Assembly (NCBI RefSeq): GCF_016918035.1
Contig: NZ_JAERWK010000010.1
Span: 124,001-188,000 of the forward strand
DNA: 64,000 bases
Reading direction: 5' to 3'
From: Nakamurella leprariae
GTDB taxonomy: Bacteria; Actinomycetota; Actinomycetes; Mycobacteriales; Nakamurellaceae
In this document: one piece after another, positions 23,670 to 31,315 of the stretch
Position numbering within the stretch: position 1 is the stretch's first letter
Layout of the letters: every line of letters starts with the position of its first letter
Notes under the pieces: generated by a model
Seen by the model: the letters and a program-made list of their open reading frames with translations, nothing else
Told to the model about the DNA's origin: nothing
The model's database searches: none
Translations under genes and position numbers: made by a program

Positions 23670-24087
23670 CGACCAGGCCGTCGACCCGCGCATCGACGCG
23701 GTGGCGGCGCTCCTGTGGCTCCGTGACTACGGCGACGACTCGTGGTGGCAGCTCATCGCGGGCGATGTCACCGTGGCCGAGCGCCTGCAGCCCGACGACG
23801 ATCTCCGCCCCCGTTCGCCTGAGGAGTGGATGGAGCGCGAGGTCCACTACTACCGGCAGGGCGCCGCGTTCTTGCTGACCCGGGCTGACGCCGTCGACCC
23901 GTTGCGACAGCTCGTCACGGCCCCCACGGACGAGCAGGTCGAGCGGATCACCCGACGCATCCTCGGCCCCCGCCCGGCTCGCCCGACTCTCGGGCAGGCG
24001 TGGCGGCACGACGACGAGATGCCGGCCACGGTCCGCGCTGTCCTGGCTGCTGTGGCCGCCGAGACCAGCACCGGCGGTGACCAGTGA
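23659..24087 (+). CDS. Phage protein, unknown function
   Basis: A 142-residue soluble, helical protein (RIDAVAALLWLRDYGDDSWW; QLVTAPTDEQVERITRRIL; RHDDEMPATVRAVLAAVAAE). No Cys cluster or catalytic motif is seen. It starts at ATG 23659 just after a junction-repeat copy, and its stop overlaps the next GTG (GTGA). Possibly a regulatory or replication accessory protein, inferred from location only. Confidence 0.6.
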   Translation: MPSDDQAVDPRIDAVAALLWLRDYGDDSWWQLIAGDVTVAERLQPDDDLRPRSPEEWMEREVHYYRQGAAFLLTRADAVDPLRQLVTAPTDEQVERITRRILGPRPARPTLGQAWRHDDEMPATVRAVLAAVAAETSTGGDQ

Positions 24088-24503
24088 CCTGGAAGCCGAC
24101 CAACCTCCGAGAGCTCATCCCGCTGGACCCGACGTGGACGCTGGAGATCGCGATCCGTGAGGAGTGCGACCGACGCGGCCACCCGCCCCGCACCGTGAAC
24201 CCGACGTGGGCCGAGCCCGGCCGGCCGATGGGGCCAGTCACGTTCTGCCGATGCGGCGCCCACCGACAGGTCGGCGTGCACACCACCGTCGGGCACCCGT
24301 GCCACCAGTGCTTCGTCGAGTGGCACGACCAGTGCAGCGGGCGGCCGCACCCGGCTGATCCCGGCGACCCAGACCGGGGGCGCCCGCCGATGCCGGCCGG
24401 TGTCTCCGGCTGCAACTGCGAGCACCATGCGCCGCCGATCGAACCGGCGCCGTGCGACCTCCCCACTATGACGCTGTTCGACCTGCCCGGGGGTGCGGCA
24501 TGA
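24084..24503 (+). CDS. Cys/His-rich phage protein
   Basis: A 139-residue protein with a helical N-terminus (NLRELIPLDPTWTLEIAIRE) and three Cys/His clusters: FCRCGAHRQVG, HPCHQCFVEWHDQCSG, and CNCEHHAPP. One or two zinc sites are likely. It starts at a GTG overlapping the upstream stop and overlaps the following ATG. The family is not recognised. Confidence 0.6.
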   Translation: MTWKPTNLRELIPLDPTWTLEIAIREECDRRGHPPRTVNPTWAEPGRPMGPVTFCRCGAHRQVGVHTTVGHPCHQCFVEWHDQCSGRPHPADPGDPDRGRPPMPAGVSGCNCEHHAPPIEPAPCDLPTMTLFDLPGGAA

Positions 24504-25024
24504 CCGAGACGCCCCGCGTCGTGCTCCCGGAGCCGGTGGAGTCGGTGATGCCGTGGCGTGGCCCGTGCGGGCTGTGTGGTGGCCCGGACGCCCGGCACCG
24601 GGTGCTCGACGCGATCCAGGCCGACGCCCGCTGGCCGGGGAGCCCGGAGTTCACCGCGGAGACCTACGACCTGCCCGTCGCCGTCGTGGAGTTCATCGCG
24701 GAGCACTGGCGGTCGGAGACCGAGACGTGGTCGGTGCCGGCTGGCGACCGGGCGGTGAAGCGTCGTCGGCGTCGTGAGACCGTGGGTCGCGTGAGCAAAC
24801 GCCGCCGCGTGTACCTGTCGGAGAAGGACATCGCTGCCCGGGTCGGGTTGCAGGCCGGGACGGTGCGGAAGTACCACTCTGAGGGGCGGTTGCCGGAGCC
24901 TGCGGTGTCGATCGGTTTGGATGAGGCGACGCAGGTCGATGGGTGGACTGTGGAGCAGGTGGATGCGTGGCAGGCGGGACGCCCGGGGAAACCTGGCCGG
25001 CCACGGAAGAGCCCGGACGCGTGA
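24500..25024 (+). CDS. DNA-binding protein with MerR/AlpA-like HTH and C-terminal AT-hook
   Basis: A 174-residue protein. The N-terminus has a CGLCGG pair; the C-terminal half carries VYLSEKDIAARVGLQAGTVR, a helix-turn-helix like that of excisionases and AlpA/MerR-type regulators, then YHSEGRLPEP and WTVEQVDAWQAGR, and ends in KPGRPRKS, an AT-hook core (GRPRK). It ends the phage early-type cluster and is the best candidate for an excisionase or transcription regulator in this window. No integrase lies beside it. Confidence 0.7.
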   Translation: MTETPRVVLPEPVESVMPWRGPCGLCGGPDARHRVLDAIQADARWPGSPEFTAETYDLPVAVVEFIAEHWRSETETWSVPAGDRAVKRRRRRETVGRVSKRRRVYLSEKDIAARVGLQAGTVRKYHSEGRLPEPAVSIGLDEATQVDGWTVEQVDAWQAGRPGKPGRPRKSPDA

Positions 25025-25111
25025 CGTTACGGGTTGGTCACGACGGGTAGGCAGGTTCGTGCGAGGCGCATTATCGTGCCGCCGTACCCGAACCGGACGA
25101 AAGGGCCACCG

Positions 25112-26059
25112 ATGCGCCGATCGATCAGAGCGTTCGGCGTCGCCGTCGCCGTGCTGGTGACCGTCCTGACCGGCTGCTCCAGCAGTGACGACGCCGCGAC
25201 CACGGTAACCGTGACCGCCGAGACGACCGGTGGCCCAGCGCCGCAGTCAGTGGATGCGTGCCGCACCTTCTCCAACGCTTCGGCCGGCGCGGATCCGGTG
25301 ATCGAGATGTGGGCGAGCGACCCGATCGCCGAGACCGCCCCCACCGCGCACCTCAGTTGGGTGCTCATCAGGAACAACATGGACGAGATGCCCGCCGACT
25401 TCGCCTTGGATGCTGAGCCGGAGGTGTCGGCGCCGCTGCGGAAGTTCAAGGATGCCGCGGACGCCGAGCCGCTGCTGGTGAAGGACTACGAGGCGTGGAT
25501 CCCATGGGTGTCGGACACCTATCGGGAGGCGAAGACGGCGTGCCAGGCGATCGGCATCGAGACGCTTCCGTCTGCCGATGTGGATCCGACGGCGTTGTCC
25601 TTGTCGGCGGAGGCTGCGATGTCGTCAGCGCAGGAAGGTCTTGAGCGGTGGGCCGCGGAGCAGGAAGCCGCTCGGGTGGCCGCTGAGCAGGAGGCGGCGC
25701 GGATCGCTGCAGAGCAGGCCGCGGCTGAGGCGGCCGCGGAGGCACAACGCCAGGCGGAAGCCGAAGCCGTTGCCGAGGCGCAGCGCCAGGCCGACGAGGA
25801 AGCAGCTGCGGCCGAGGAAGCAGAGCGCCGGTCACAGGAGGACGCCGGCAGCATCGGCCCCCAGATCGTCATGACGAGCCCGCGCGGGTATAGCTGCTAT
25901 GACGACGACGTCTGTCGCTGGCCGGACGGGTCACAGGTGCCGAACTACCAGCGCTGCGGACTCGCGTGCGGTGAACCTCCCACGTCGGGTGATCTGCAGA
26001 GCCAGTACATGGAGGAGCAGGCCGGGCAGGAGTGGCAGGAACCGAACTACGGCGAGTGA
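25112..26059 (+). CDS. Lipoprotein with long Ala/Glu coiled coil
   Basis: A 315-residue exported protein. ATG 25112 follows AAAGGG; the signal peptide ends in a lipobox (VLVTVLTGC, lipidated Cys near residue 19). Residues ~35-165 form a helical domain (NASAGADPVIEMWASDPIAE). Residues ~175-245 are a TolA-like coiled coil with EAARVAAEQEAARIAAEQAA-type repeats. The C-terminus has CYDDDVCRWPDGSQVPNYQR with four Cys, probably disulfide-bonded outside the cell. As the last gene before the pilus operon it may be a lysogenic-conversion or exclusion gene, or a host gene. Confidence 0.7.
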   Translation: MRRSIRAFGVAVAVLVTVLTGCSSSDDAATTVTVTAETTGGPAPQSVDACRTFSNASAGADPVIEMWASDPIAETAPTAHLSWVLIRNNMDEMPADFALDAEPEVSAPLRKFKDAADAEPLLVKDYEAWIPWVSDTYREAKTACQAIGIETLPSADVDPTALSLSAEAAMSSAQEGLERWAAEQEAARVAAEQEAARIAAEQAAAEAAAEAQRQAEAEAVAEAQRQADEEAAAAEEAERRSQEDAGSIGPQIVMTSPRGYSCYDDDVCRWPDGSQVPNYQRCGLACGEPPTSGDLQSQYMEEQAGQEWQEPNYGE

Positions 26060-26252
26060 ACTGCCGTAGTTGATCATCGTCCGTCTGCTCTGCGTCTGCT
26101 GCGGTGGTGCACGCAACCCGCCCACCTGCACAGATGACAACAGATGAACGGCACGCCGGGGACGCCGTGAACCCCCTCTCACCTGCAGGAATGCGTGAGA
26201 CCCGTCTGTAGGTCCGGATCGGCCGGCTGCCCGAGGACCGTCGGGTGCTCCG

Positions 26253-27182
26253 ATGACCGGGTCCACACTCATCGGCGCCCTGGTCGGTGGCCTGGCCGCC
26301 GCCGGACTGCTGCTTTCCGCCCTGGCCACGCCGCCGGCCCGCCGGATCACGCTGGCCGATCGGATCGCCCCGGCCCTGCGGGAACGGGACCGGCCGTCGC
26401 AGCTGCTGTCCGGTCCGGACGGGCGCGGCGCGGGCGGCGTGCTCGCACCGCTGCTGCACCGGCTCTCACGGCTGGCCGACCGGCTGCTCGGCGGGCAGGC
26501 GTCAGTCCGGCGGCGACTCGCCGCCCTGGGTTCGCCGCTCACCGTGGAGCAGTTCCGCACCGAGCAGGTGCTCTGGGGCGCGGCCGGCTGCGCGATCGGC
26601 ATCGGGCTCAGCCTGGTGGCCGTCGTGGTCGGGCAGAGCAGTCCCGTGGTGCTGCTGGTATTGCTCGGGGTGTGCGTCCTGGCCGGGGCGCTGGGCCGCG
26701 ACTGGTGGCTCAGCCAGCGCGTCGCCCAGCAGGAGACGGAGGCGATCGCCGAGTTCCCGGTGATCGCCGAGATGCTGGCCCTGGCCGTGACCGCCGGCGA
26801 AGGTCCGCTGGGCGCGATCGACCGGGTGACTCGCCTGGCCCACGGTGAACTGGTGCGCCAGCTGGGCGCGATCGTGGCCGACACCCGATCCGGCGTCCCG
26901 CTCATCGTGGCCGTCACCGCGCTGCGCGACCGGACCCGGCTGGAACCGCTGGCCCGCTTCCTGGACGGGATGGCCGTGGCCATCGACCGCGGGACCCCGC
27001 TGGCCGACGTGCTGCGCGCACAGGCGGCCGACGTCCGGGCGCTCAGCAAGCGCCGGCTGCTGGAGAGCGGTGGCCGCAAGGAGATCGCGATGATGGTCCC
27101 GGTGGTGTTCCTCGTCCTGCCGATCACCATCGTCTTCGCCATGTTCCCGGGCCTCATCGCCATCACCACGGTGGCCGGATGA
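26253..27182 (+). CDS. tadC: TadC-like pilus assembly inner-membrane protein (T2SS F family)
   Basis: A 309-residue protein that forms the membrane platform of the Tad/Flp pilus with TadB. It has N-terminal membrane spans (TLIGALVGGLAAAGLLLSAL; two spans near residues 108-150), the cytoplasmic T2SSF domain (EFPVIAEMLALAVTAGEGPL, LDGMAVAIDRGTPLADVL) and a last span (MMVPVVFLVLPITIVFAM). The ATG overlaps a TGA in the frame expected for a lost upstream gene. tadA and tadB are not present. The stop overlaps an ATG (ATGA) that opens a non-genuine frame over flp. Confidence 0.85.
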   Translation: MTGSTLIGALVGGLAAAGLLLSALATPPARRITLADRIAPALRERDRPSQLLSGPDGRGAGGVLAPLLHRLSRLADRLLGGQASVRRRLAALGSPLTVEQFRTEQVLWGAAGCAIGIGLSLVAVVVGQSSPVVLLVLLGVCVLAGALGRDWWLSQRVAQQETEAIAEFPVIAEMLALAVTAGEGPLGAIDRVTRLAHGELVRQLGAIVADTRSGVPLIVAVTALRDRTRLEPLARFLDGMAVAIDRGTPLADVLRAQAADVRALSKRRLLESGGRKEIAMMVPVVFLVLPITIVFAMFPGLIAITTVAG

Positions 27183-27386
27183 CCGTCGACCGTCGCCGAG
27201 CCCGACCGCGCTCGGGCCACCCGCCCGATCCGCCCACGGGGCCACGTCCGGGCGGCGCGATCCGCGACCGCCCCGTCGCCGCCGACCCCACGGCCGCACC
27301 TCACGTCGCCGCCATCGCCTGCTCGCCCGCCGCCGCCCGGCCCGACCCGTCCGGGTCGGACCCGAACCACCCTGGAGCGTGTCGCT

Positions 27387-27644
27387 GTGCTGTCCCGCCT
27401 GTTCCGTCCCGGCCTGCTGCTGCTGAGTGCCGTGGCCGGCCTGATCGCCATGATCTCCGTGTCGTCGTCCCGCCACGGCGAGTCCCCCACCGAGGACGAC
27501 CGCGACCGCGGCGACGTCCCGGGCTGGGTGATGATCACCGTCATGACGGCGATCGTGGTGATCGCCCTGCTCGCCGTGTTCCGCGAGCAGGTGCTCACCG
27601 CCGTCCAGAACGCGTTCAGCTCGGTCACCGGCAGCGGCGGCTGA
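27387..27644 (+). CDS. Flp-type pilin-like small membrane protein
   Basis: An 85-residue protein with a first span (GLLLLSAVAGLIAMISV), a charged spacer (SPTEDDRDRGDVPGW) and a second hydrophobic helix (MITVMTAIVVIALLAVF) ending in FSSVTGSGG. The GDVPGWV-helix pattern is that of actinobacterial Flp/pilin genes between tadC and tadE; the mature pilin would begin near the spacer after prepilin processing. GTG 27387 has a GGAG upstream. A hairpin follows 10 bases after the stop. Confidence 0.75.
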   Translation: MLSRLFRPGLLLLSAVAGLIAMISVSSSRHGESPTEDDRDRGDVPGWVMITVMTAIVVIALLAVFREQVLTAVQNAFSSVTGSGG

Positions 27645-28045
27645 CCTCGTCGGACGGACGGGCCGACCGCCCGTCCGACGCCGGCTCGTCGATCGCCGAG
27701 TTCGCGATGGTGCTGGTGCTGCTGGTCATGCTGTTCCTGGCGCTGGTCTCGGTCGCGCTGTGGGGCTACAGCCGCACGGTGCTGACCTCGGCCGCGGCCG
27801 ACGCCGCTCGCTGGGCGGCCAACGCCGACGTGCCCGACGAGGCCGCCACCCGGCGGGCCGGAGAGCTGCTCGGCGACGGTGTCATCGGGTCGACCCGGCC
27901 AGGTCTGGTCTGCTCGACCGCGGCGGCCGGACTGGTCGTCGCCGTCACCTGCACCATGCCGGCCCCCGGCGTGGTGACGCTGCTCGACGGTGTGCTGCCG
28001 GACATCACCGTGACCGGACACGCAGCGCGCGAGGGCCTCTCGTGA
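27641..28045 (+). CDS. TadE-like pseudopilin (non-canonical start)
   Basis: About 134 residues. The TadE signature is clear: SSIAEFAMVLVLLVMLFLAL, then YSRTVLTSAAADAARWAA, and a Cys-containing periplasmic domain (CSTAAAGLVVAVTC). The natural start would be right after flp, but the frame has no ATG or GTG there; CTG 27641 overlapping the flp stop is the best position, and the next in-frame ATG (27707) would cut into the signal helix. TadE helps assemble the pilus. The end overlaps the next GTG. Confidence 0.7.
   Translation: MTSSDGRADRPSDAGSSIAEFAMVLVLLVMLFLALVSVALWGYSRTVLTSAAADAARWAANADVPDEAATRRAGELLGDGVIGSTRPGLVCSTAAAGLVVAVTCTMPAPGVVTLLDGVLPDITVTGHAAREGLS
27655..27677 (+). terminator. Hairpin at the flp/tadE junction
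   Basis: CGGACGGGC (27655-27663) and GCCCGTCCG (27669-27677) form a perfect 9-bp stem with a CGACC loop, starting 10 bases after the flp stop. It may protect or attenuate the transcript so that pilin is made in excess over the minor components. It lies in the early tadE coding sequence. Confidence 0.5.
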
Positions 28046-28581
28046 GGCGGGTCCGGATCGGGGCCCGGCCCGGGCACCGACGCCCACCCGAGCAGGCCCG
28101 GGGCACCGGCCCGACCGTCGACGGGCGGGACGACCGGGACGCCGGCCGGGCCGTCATCGAGGTGGTGGTGCTCGCCGTCCTGGTGCTGCTGCCGGTGGCG
28201 TACCTGCTGCTGGCGGTGCTGCGCATCCAGGCCGCGTCGTTCGCGGTCGGCCAGGCGGCGCGGGACGCCGCCCGGCTGCTGGACGCGGCCCCGACCGTCC
28301 AGGTCGGCCTGGACCGGGCTCGGGAGGTCGCCGCGCTGGCCCTGTCGGACCAGCGGGTGCAGCCGCGCGACCTGCAGCTGCGGTTCGTCGCGCCAGGTGG
28401 CGACTGCGCGACCGGTCAGCAGGTCAGCCCGACCCTGGCGCCGGGCGAGGTGCTCGACGTGTGCGTCATCGCGGTCATCGACGTGCCCGGCATCCCGTCC
28501 GTGCTCAGCGGCGACCGCAACACGGTGACCGGCGTGTTCACCCTGCACGTCGGCGAGTTCCGCGCCGCCCCGGTCACCTGA
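28042..28581 (+). CDS. TadE/TadF-like pilus assembly protein
   Basis: A 179-residue pseudopilin. GTG 28042 overlaps the upstream stop. After a basic, disordered N-terminus (residues 1-35) comes AVIEVVVLAVLVLLPVAYLL and AASFAVGQAARDAARLLDAA, the TadE/F-type anchor, then a periplasmic domain with a Cys pair (GGDCATGQ, LDVCVIAVIDVP). It is the last gene of the visible pilus operon. It is probably a minor subunit acting with the neighbour upstream. Confidence 0.75.
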   Translation: MRRVRIGARPGHRRPPEQARGTGPTVDGRDDRDAGRAVIEVVVLAVLVLLPVAYLLLAVLRIQAASFAVGQAARDAARLLDAAPTVQVGLDRAREVAALALSDQRVQPRDLQLRFVAPGGDCATGQQVSPTLAPGEVLDVCVIAVIDVPGIPSVLSGDRNTVTGVFTLHVGEFRAAPVT

Positions 28582-28704
28582 GCCGGCGACCGCGGCCCGA
28601 CCTGGCGCGCCGCAGCGGCCGGACGGCCGGCGCGGGACACTCGGTGAGCCGGATGGTCCGGAACCCGACGGCCCCCGACGAGCACCACCGGCGGGGAGGT
28701 CGAC

Positions 28705-29112
28705 ATGAGCAACGAGCGGGCCGCGTCCACGGTCCGGGCCGGCGGACCGCGGCGCGTGCAACTGCATCGGACCCGTGGGTGGCGGAAGCCGCCCGGCGTG
28801 GTCGTGGTGGCGAGACCCTCGCGATGGGGGAACCCGTTCCGCCTGTCGGGGCCGGACCGGGTGGTGGACACGCTCGGCGATGAACCGGTGGTCATCACCT
28901 GCTCGCGCGGCGCGTCCCGCGCTACAGCGGTGGCGATGTTCCGCGCGGCGCTACGGGACGGCGAGCTGCCGTTCGACGGCGCCACGGTGGTGGCCGAGCT
29001 GTCCGGGCACGACCTGGCCTGCTGGTGTCCGCTCCTGGACGCCGACGGCGCGCCGGTGCCCTGTCACGCGGACGTCCTGCTCGAGGTGGCCAACGCCGGC
29101 CGACCACGCTGA
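28705..29112 (+). CDS. DUF4326 family protein
   Basis: A 135-residue protein with the family pattern RVQLHRTRGWRKPPG, ARPSRWGNPFRL, GHDLACWCPLLD and PCHADVLLEVAN. The Cys/His residues in CWCP and CHAD are invariant in this family and may form a metal or catalytic site. The function of DUF4326 is not established; it occurs in both phages and bacterial genomes. GGGGAGG precedes the ATG. It stands alone, convergent with recD. Confidence 0.8.
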   Translation: MSNERAASTVRAGGPRRVQLHRTRGWRKPPGVVVVARPSRWGNPFRLSGPDRVVDTLGDEPVVITCSRGASRATAVAMFRAALRDGELPFDGATVVAELSGHDLACWCPLLDADGAPVPCHADVLLEVANAGRPR

Positions 29113-29149
29113 CCGCCCGGACCCTCCCCACGATCCCGGGCCCGCCGGG

Positions 29150-31315
29150 TCAACCCGCCGCGGGCCGGAGTCGCTCGGCCAACCCGGTGGCCCGCTGTGC
29201 GCGCCGCTGCACGGCAGCCCGGACGGTCGCTTCGTCGCCGATCACCCGCACGGCGTCGCGGGTACGGGTCAGCGCGGTGTACAGCAGTTCCCGGGTCAGC
29301 AACGGCGACTCGGGCGGCGGCAGGATCAGCGCCACACGCTGGTACTGGCTGCCCTGACTGCGGTGCACGGTGAGCGCGTGCATGGTCTGCACATGCGTCA
29401 GCCGGCTGGGCGCGAACCCGATCGCCGCCACACCGGCGTCGCCCGCCGGGCCCGCAGCGTGATCGGCAGCGTGATCGGCAGCGGGATCGGCACTGCCACC
29501 GGTGGTGAACACCGCCCGCAGCGATCCGTCGGCCAGCCGCACCACCACACCGGTCTCGCCGTTGAACAGCTTGAGGCTGTAGTCGTTCTCGGTCACCAGC
29601 AGCGGTCGACCGGGATACCAGGGTGTGCCCGGACCGGCGGCGGTCCGCGCTCCCCCACTGCCGGCGGGGACCAGGTCGGTGGCCAGCCAGCGCTCGATGA
29701 TGCGGCTCCACCCGGTGACGCCGAACGGACCGCTGCGGTGGGCGCACAGCACCCGGTGGTCGTTCAGCCGTTCCAGCGCGGTGGGCACGTCGCCGGCCGT
29801 CGCGGCCTCGCGGACCGCGCGGGCGGCCCGGACCACGTCGCCGCGGAGCACGGGGTCGGCCGCGGCCGCCCGGCGGGTGGGGTCCTCGAGCTCCAGGAAG
29901 CTCACCTCGGGTCCGCCGCCGCGCAGGATGGCCAGGGTGCTGTCGGCATCGCCGGTCCGGACGGCGGTGGCCAGCTGGGCGACCGCCCCGCCGAAGCGCC
30001 AGGTCCGGGTGAGCAGCACCACCCCACGCGCCGCGGCGACCGGTGCCGCGGGCTGCGAAGTCTCGGGAGTCGGTGGCGCGGCGGTCTGTGGCGCGGCGGT
30101 CTGTGGCGCGGCAGTCGGTGGCGCGGCAGTCTGTGGCGCGGCAGTCGGAGCCGGGCGGGCGGACCCGGATGCCGACGACGGGTCGGACAGTCCGGCGACC
30201 AGGTCGGGCAACACCGATCCGGCCTCGACCGAGGCCAGCTGGTCGGGATCACCGACCAGCACCAGCCGGGTGCGCGGGGACAGCGCCTCGACCAGCCGGG
30301 CGGTCAGGGTCAGCGACACCATGGACGTCTCGTCCACCACCACCACGTCGAACGGCAGCGGATTGCTCCGGTCGTGCCGGAACCGGGTCGAGCCGGGCCG
30401 CCAACCGAGCAGGCGGTGCAGCGTCGACGCCGGCAGGGCCCGGAGCATCGCGCGTTCGGCGTCGGTGAACCCGATGTCGGGCGTGGCCGCCACCTCGCCC
30501 ACCGCTTCCTGCAACCGCGTCGCGGCCTTGCCGGTCGGCGCGGCCAAGGCGATCCGCGGCGGCGGGCCCGGCTGGTCGGCCAGCACGGCCAGCAGCCGGC
30601 CGATGGTGGTCGTCTTGCCGGTGCCCGGCCCACCACCGAGCACCGTGGTCCACCGGGTGGTGGCGGACCGGGCGGCGGCGCGGGCCTCGGGCACGTCGGG
30701 GGCGAACAACCGGTCGATGGCGGCGTCCAACCGTGCGGCGTCCACGACCGGTGGCGCCGCGCCCTCGCGGCGCAGCAGGTCGGCCGCGACCTGCTGTTCC
30801 TCGCGCCAGTACCGCTCGAGGTAGAGCAGGGTGCCGTCCAGCCAGAGCGGTCGCCCCGACCCGACCAGCGGGCTGGCCCGCAGCGCCGCCGGCCACTCGT
30901 CGGCGGCCGGCCACGCCAACTGCGGCGCCACCTCGCCGGGCGAGCGCAGATCCAGGCACACCGAGCCGAGCCGGACCCCGCGGACGGCGAGGGCGGCGGC
31001 GAGCAGCACCCGTTCGTCGGTCTCGCCGCCCAGCCGCCCCAGCCGGTCGGCCACGTGCACGTCCGCCGCGGTCAGCACACCGGCGAGGTTGGCCTCGCGC
31101 AGCACACCGGTGGCGTTCCGCGCGATGGCCACGTCCCAGGGGTCGGTCGGGTCCCGCTCGTCATCCCCGGCCACGATCGCGGCGACGACCGCGGCGGCGG
31201 CCGGGACCGGCGCCACACCGGGCATGCCGACCGGCCCCCCGCGTCCGCCGCCGACCGGACCGATCGGGGTGACCGGGACATGCCCCATCCCGCTGCGCAG
31301 CTCGGCGGTCACCAC
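29150..31315 (-). CDS. recD: RecD, exodeoxyribonuclease V alpha subunit (5'-3' helicase)
   Basis: A 721-residue SF1B helicase, the fast motor on the 5' strand in the RecBCD end-processing complex. Motifs visible: Walker A GGGPGTGKTTTIGRLLA, DVVVVDETSMVSL, VGDPDQLASVEAGSVLPDL, LTVHRSQGSQYQRVALI and YTALTRTRDAVRV. Between motifs III and IV an acquired Thr-Ala-Ala-Pro repeat (bases 30072-30146) forms a flexible insert. It starts at GTG 31315, seven bases inside the recB end, and is the last gene of recCBD. Confidence 0.92.
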   Translation of the reverse strand: MVTAELRSGMGHVPVTPIGPVGGGRGGPVGMPGVAPVPAAAAVVAAIVAGDDERDPTDPWDVAIARNATGVLREANLAGVLTAADVHVADRLGRLGGETDERVLLAAALAVRGVRLGSVCLDLRSPGEVAPQLAWPAADEWPAALRASPLVGSGRPLWLDGTLLYLERYWREEQQVAADLLRREGAAPPVVDAARLDAAIDRLFAPDVPEARAAARSATTRWTTVLGGGPGTGKTTTIGRLLAVLADQPGPPPRIALAAPTGKAATRLQEAVGEVAATPDIGFTDAERAMLRALPASTLHRLLGWRPGSTRFRHDRSNPLPFDVVVVDETSMVSLTLTARLVEALSPRTRLVLVGDPDQLASVEAGSVLPDLVAGLSDPSSASGSARPAPTAAPQTAAPPTAAPQTAAPQTAAPPTPETSQPAAPVAAARGVVLLTRTWRFGGAVAQLATAVRTGDADSTLAILRGGGPEVSFLELEDPTRRAAAADPVLRGDVVRAARAVREAATAGDVPTALERLNDHRVLCAHRSGPFGVTGWSRIIERWLATDLVPAGSGGARTAAGPGTPWYPGRPLLVTENDYSLKLFNGETGVVVRLADGSLRAVFTTGGSADPAADHAADHAAGPAGDAGVAAIGFAPSRLTHVQTMHALTVHRSQGSQYQRVALILPPPESPLLTRELLYTALTRTRDAVRVIGDEATVRAAVQRRAQRATGLAERLRPAAG
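30072..30146. repeat. Five tandem 15-bp units inside recD
   Basis: Five direct 15-base units of the type TGTGGCGCGGCGGTC, differing at two positions, encode a TAAPP/TAAPQ pentapeptide array on the reverse strand. Being in frame, copy-number change would alter only linker length. Confidence 0.85.

Noticed and set aside
1-26060. The element as a tailocin (phage-tail bacteriocin)
   Set aside because: Terminase and portal are present while sheath and tube are absent, the opposite of what a tailocin needs; a deleted prophage fits better.
27179-27640. ATG 27179 overlapping the tadC stop as the start of tadE
   Set aside because: The added ~150 residues are Arg/Pro/Asp-rich shadow text fully overlapping flp in another frame; the TadE family begins near 27,641.
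25931-28087. A 718-codon minus-strand frame over the Tad genes
   Set aside because: Antisense to TadC/Flp/TadE, whose membrane and family patterns are clear.
30072-30146. Regular direct repeats as a possible CRISPR or iteron array
   Set aside because: Units are 15 bases with no spacers and encode in-frame pentapeptides in recD; the same holds for 58338-58402 and the 9-bp array at 43261.
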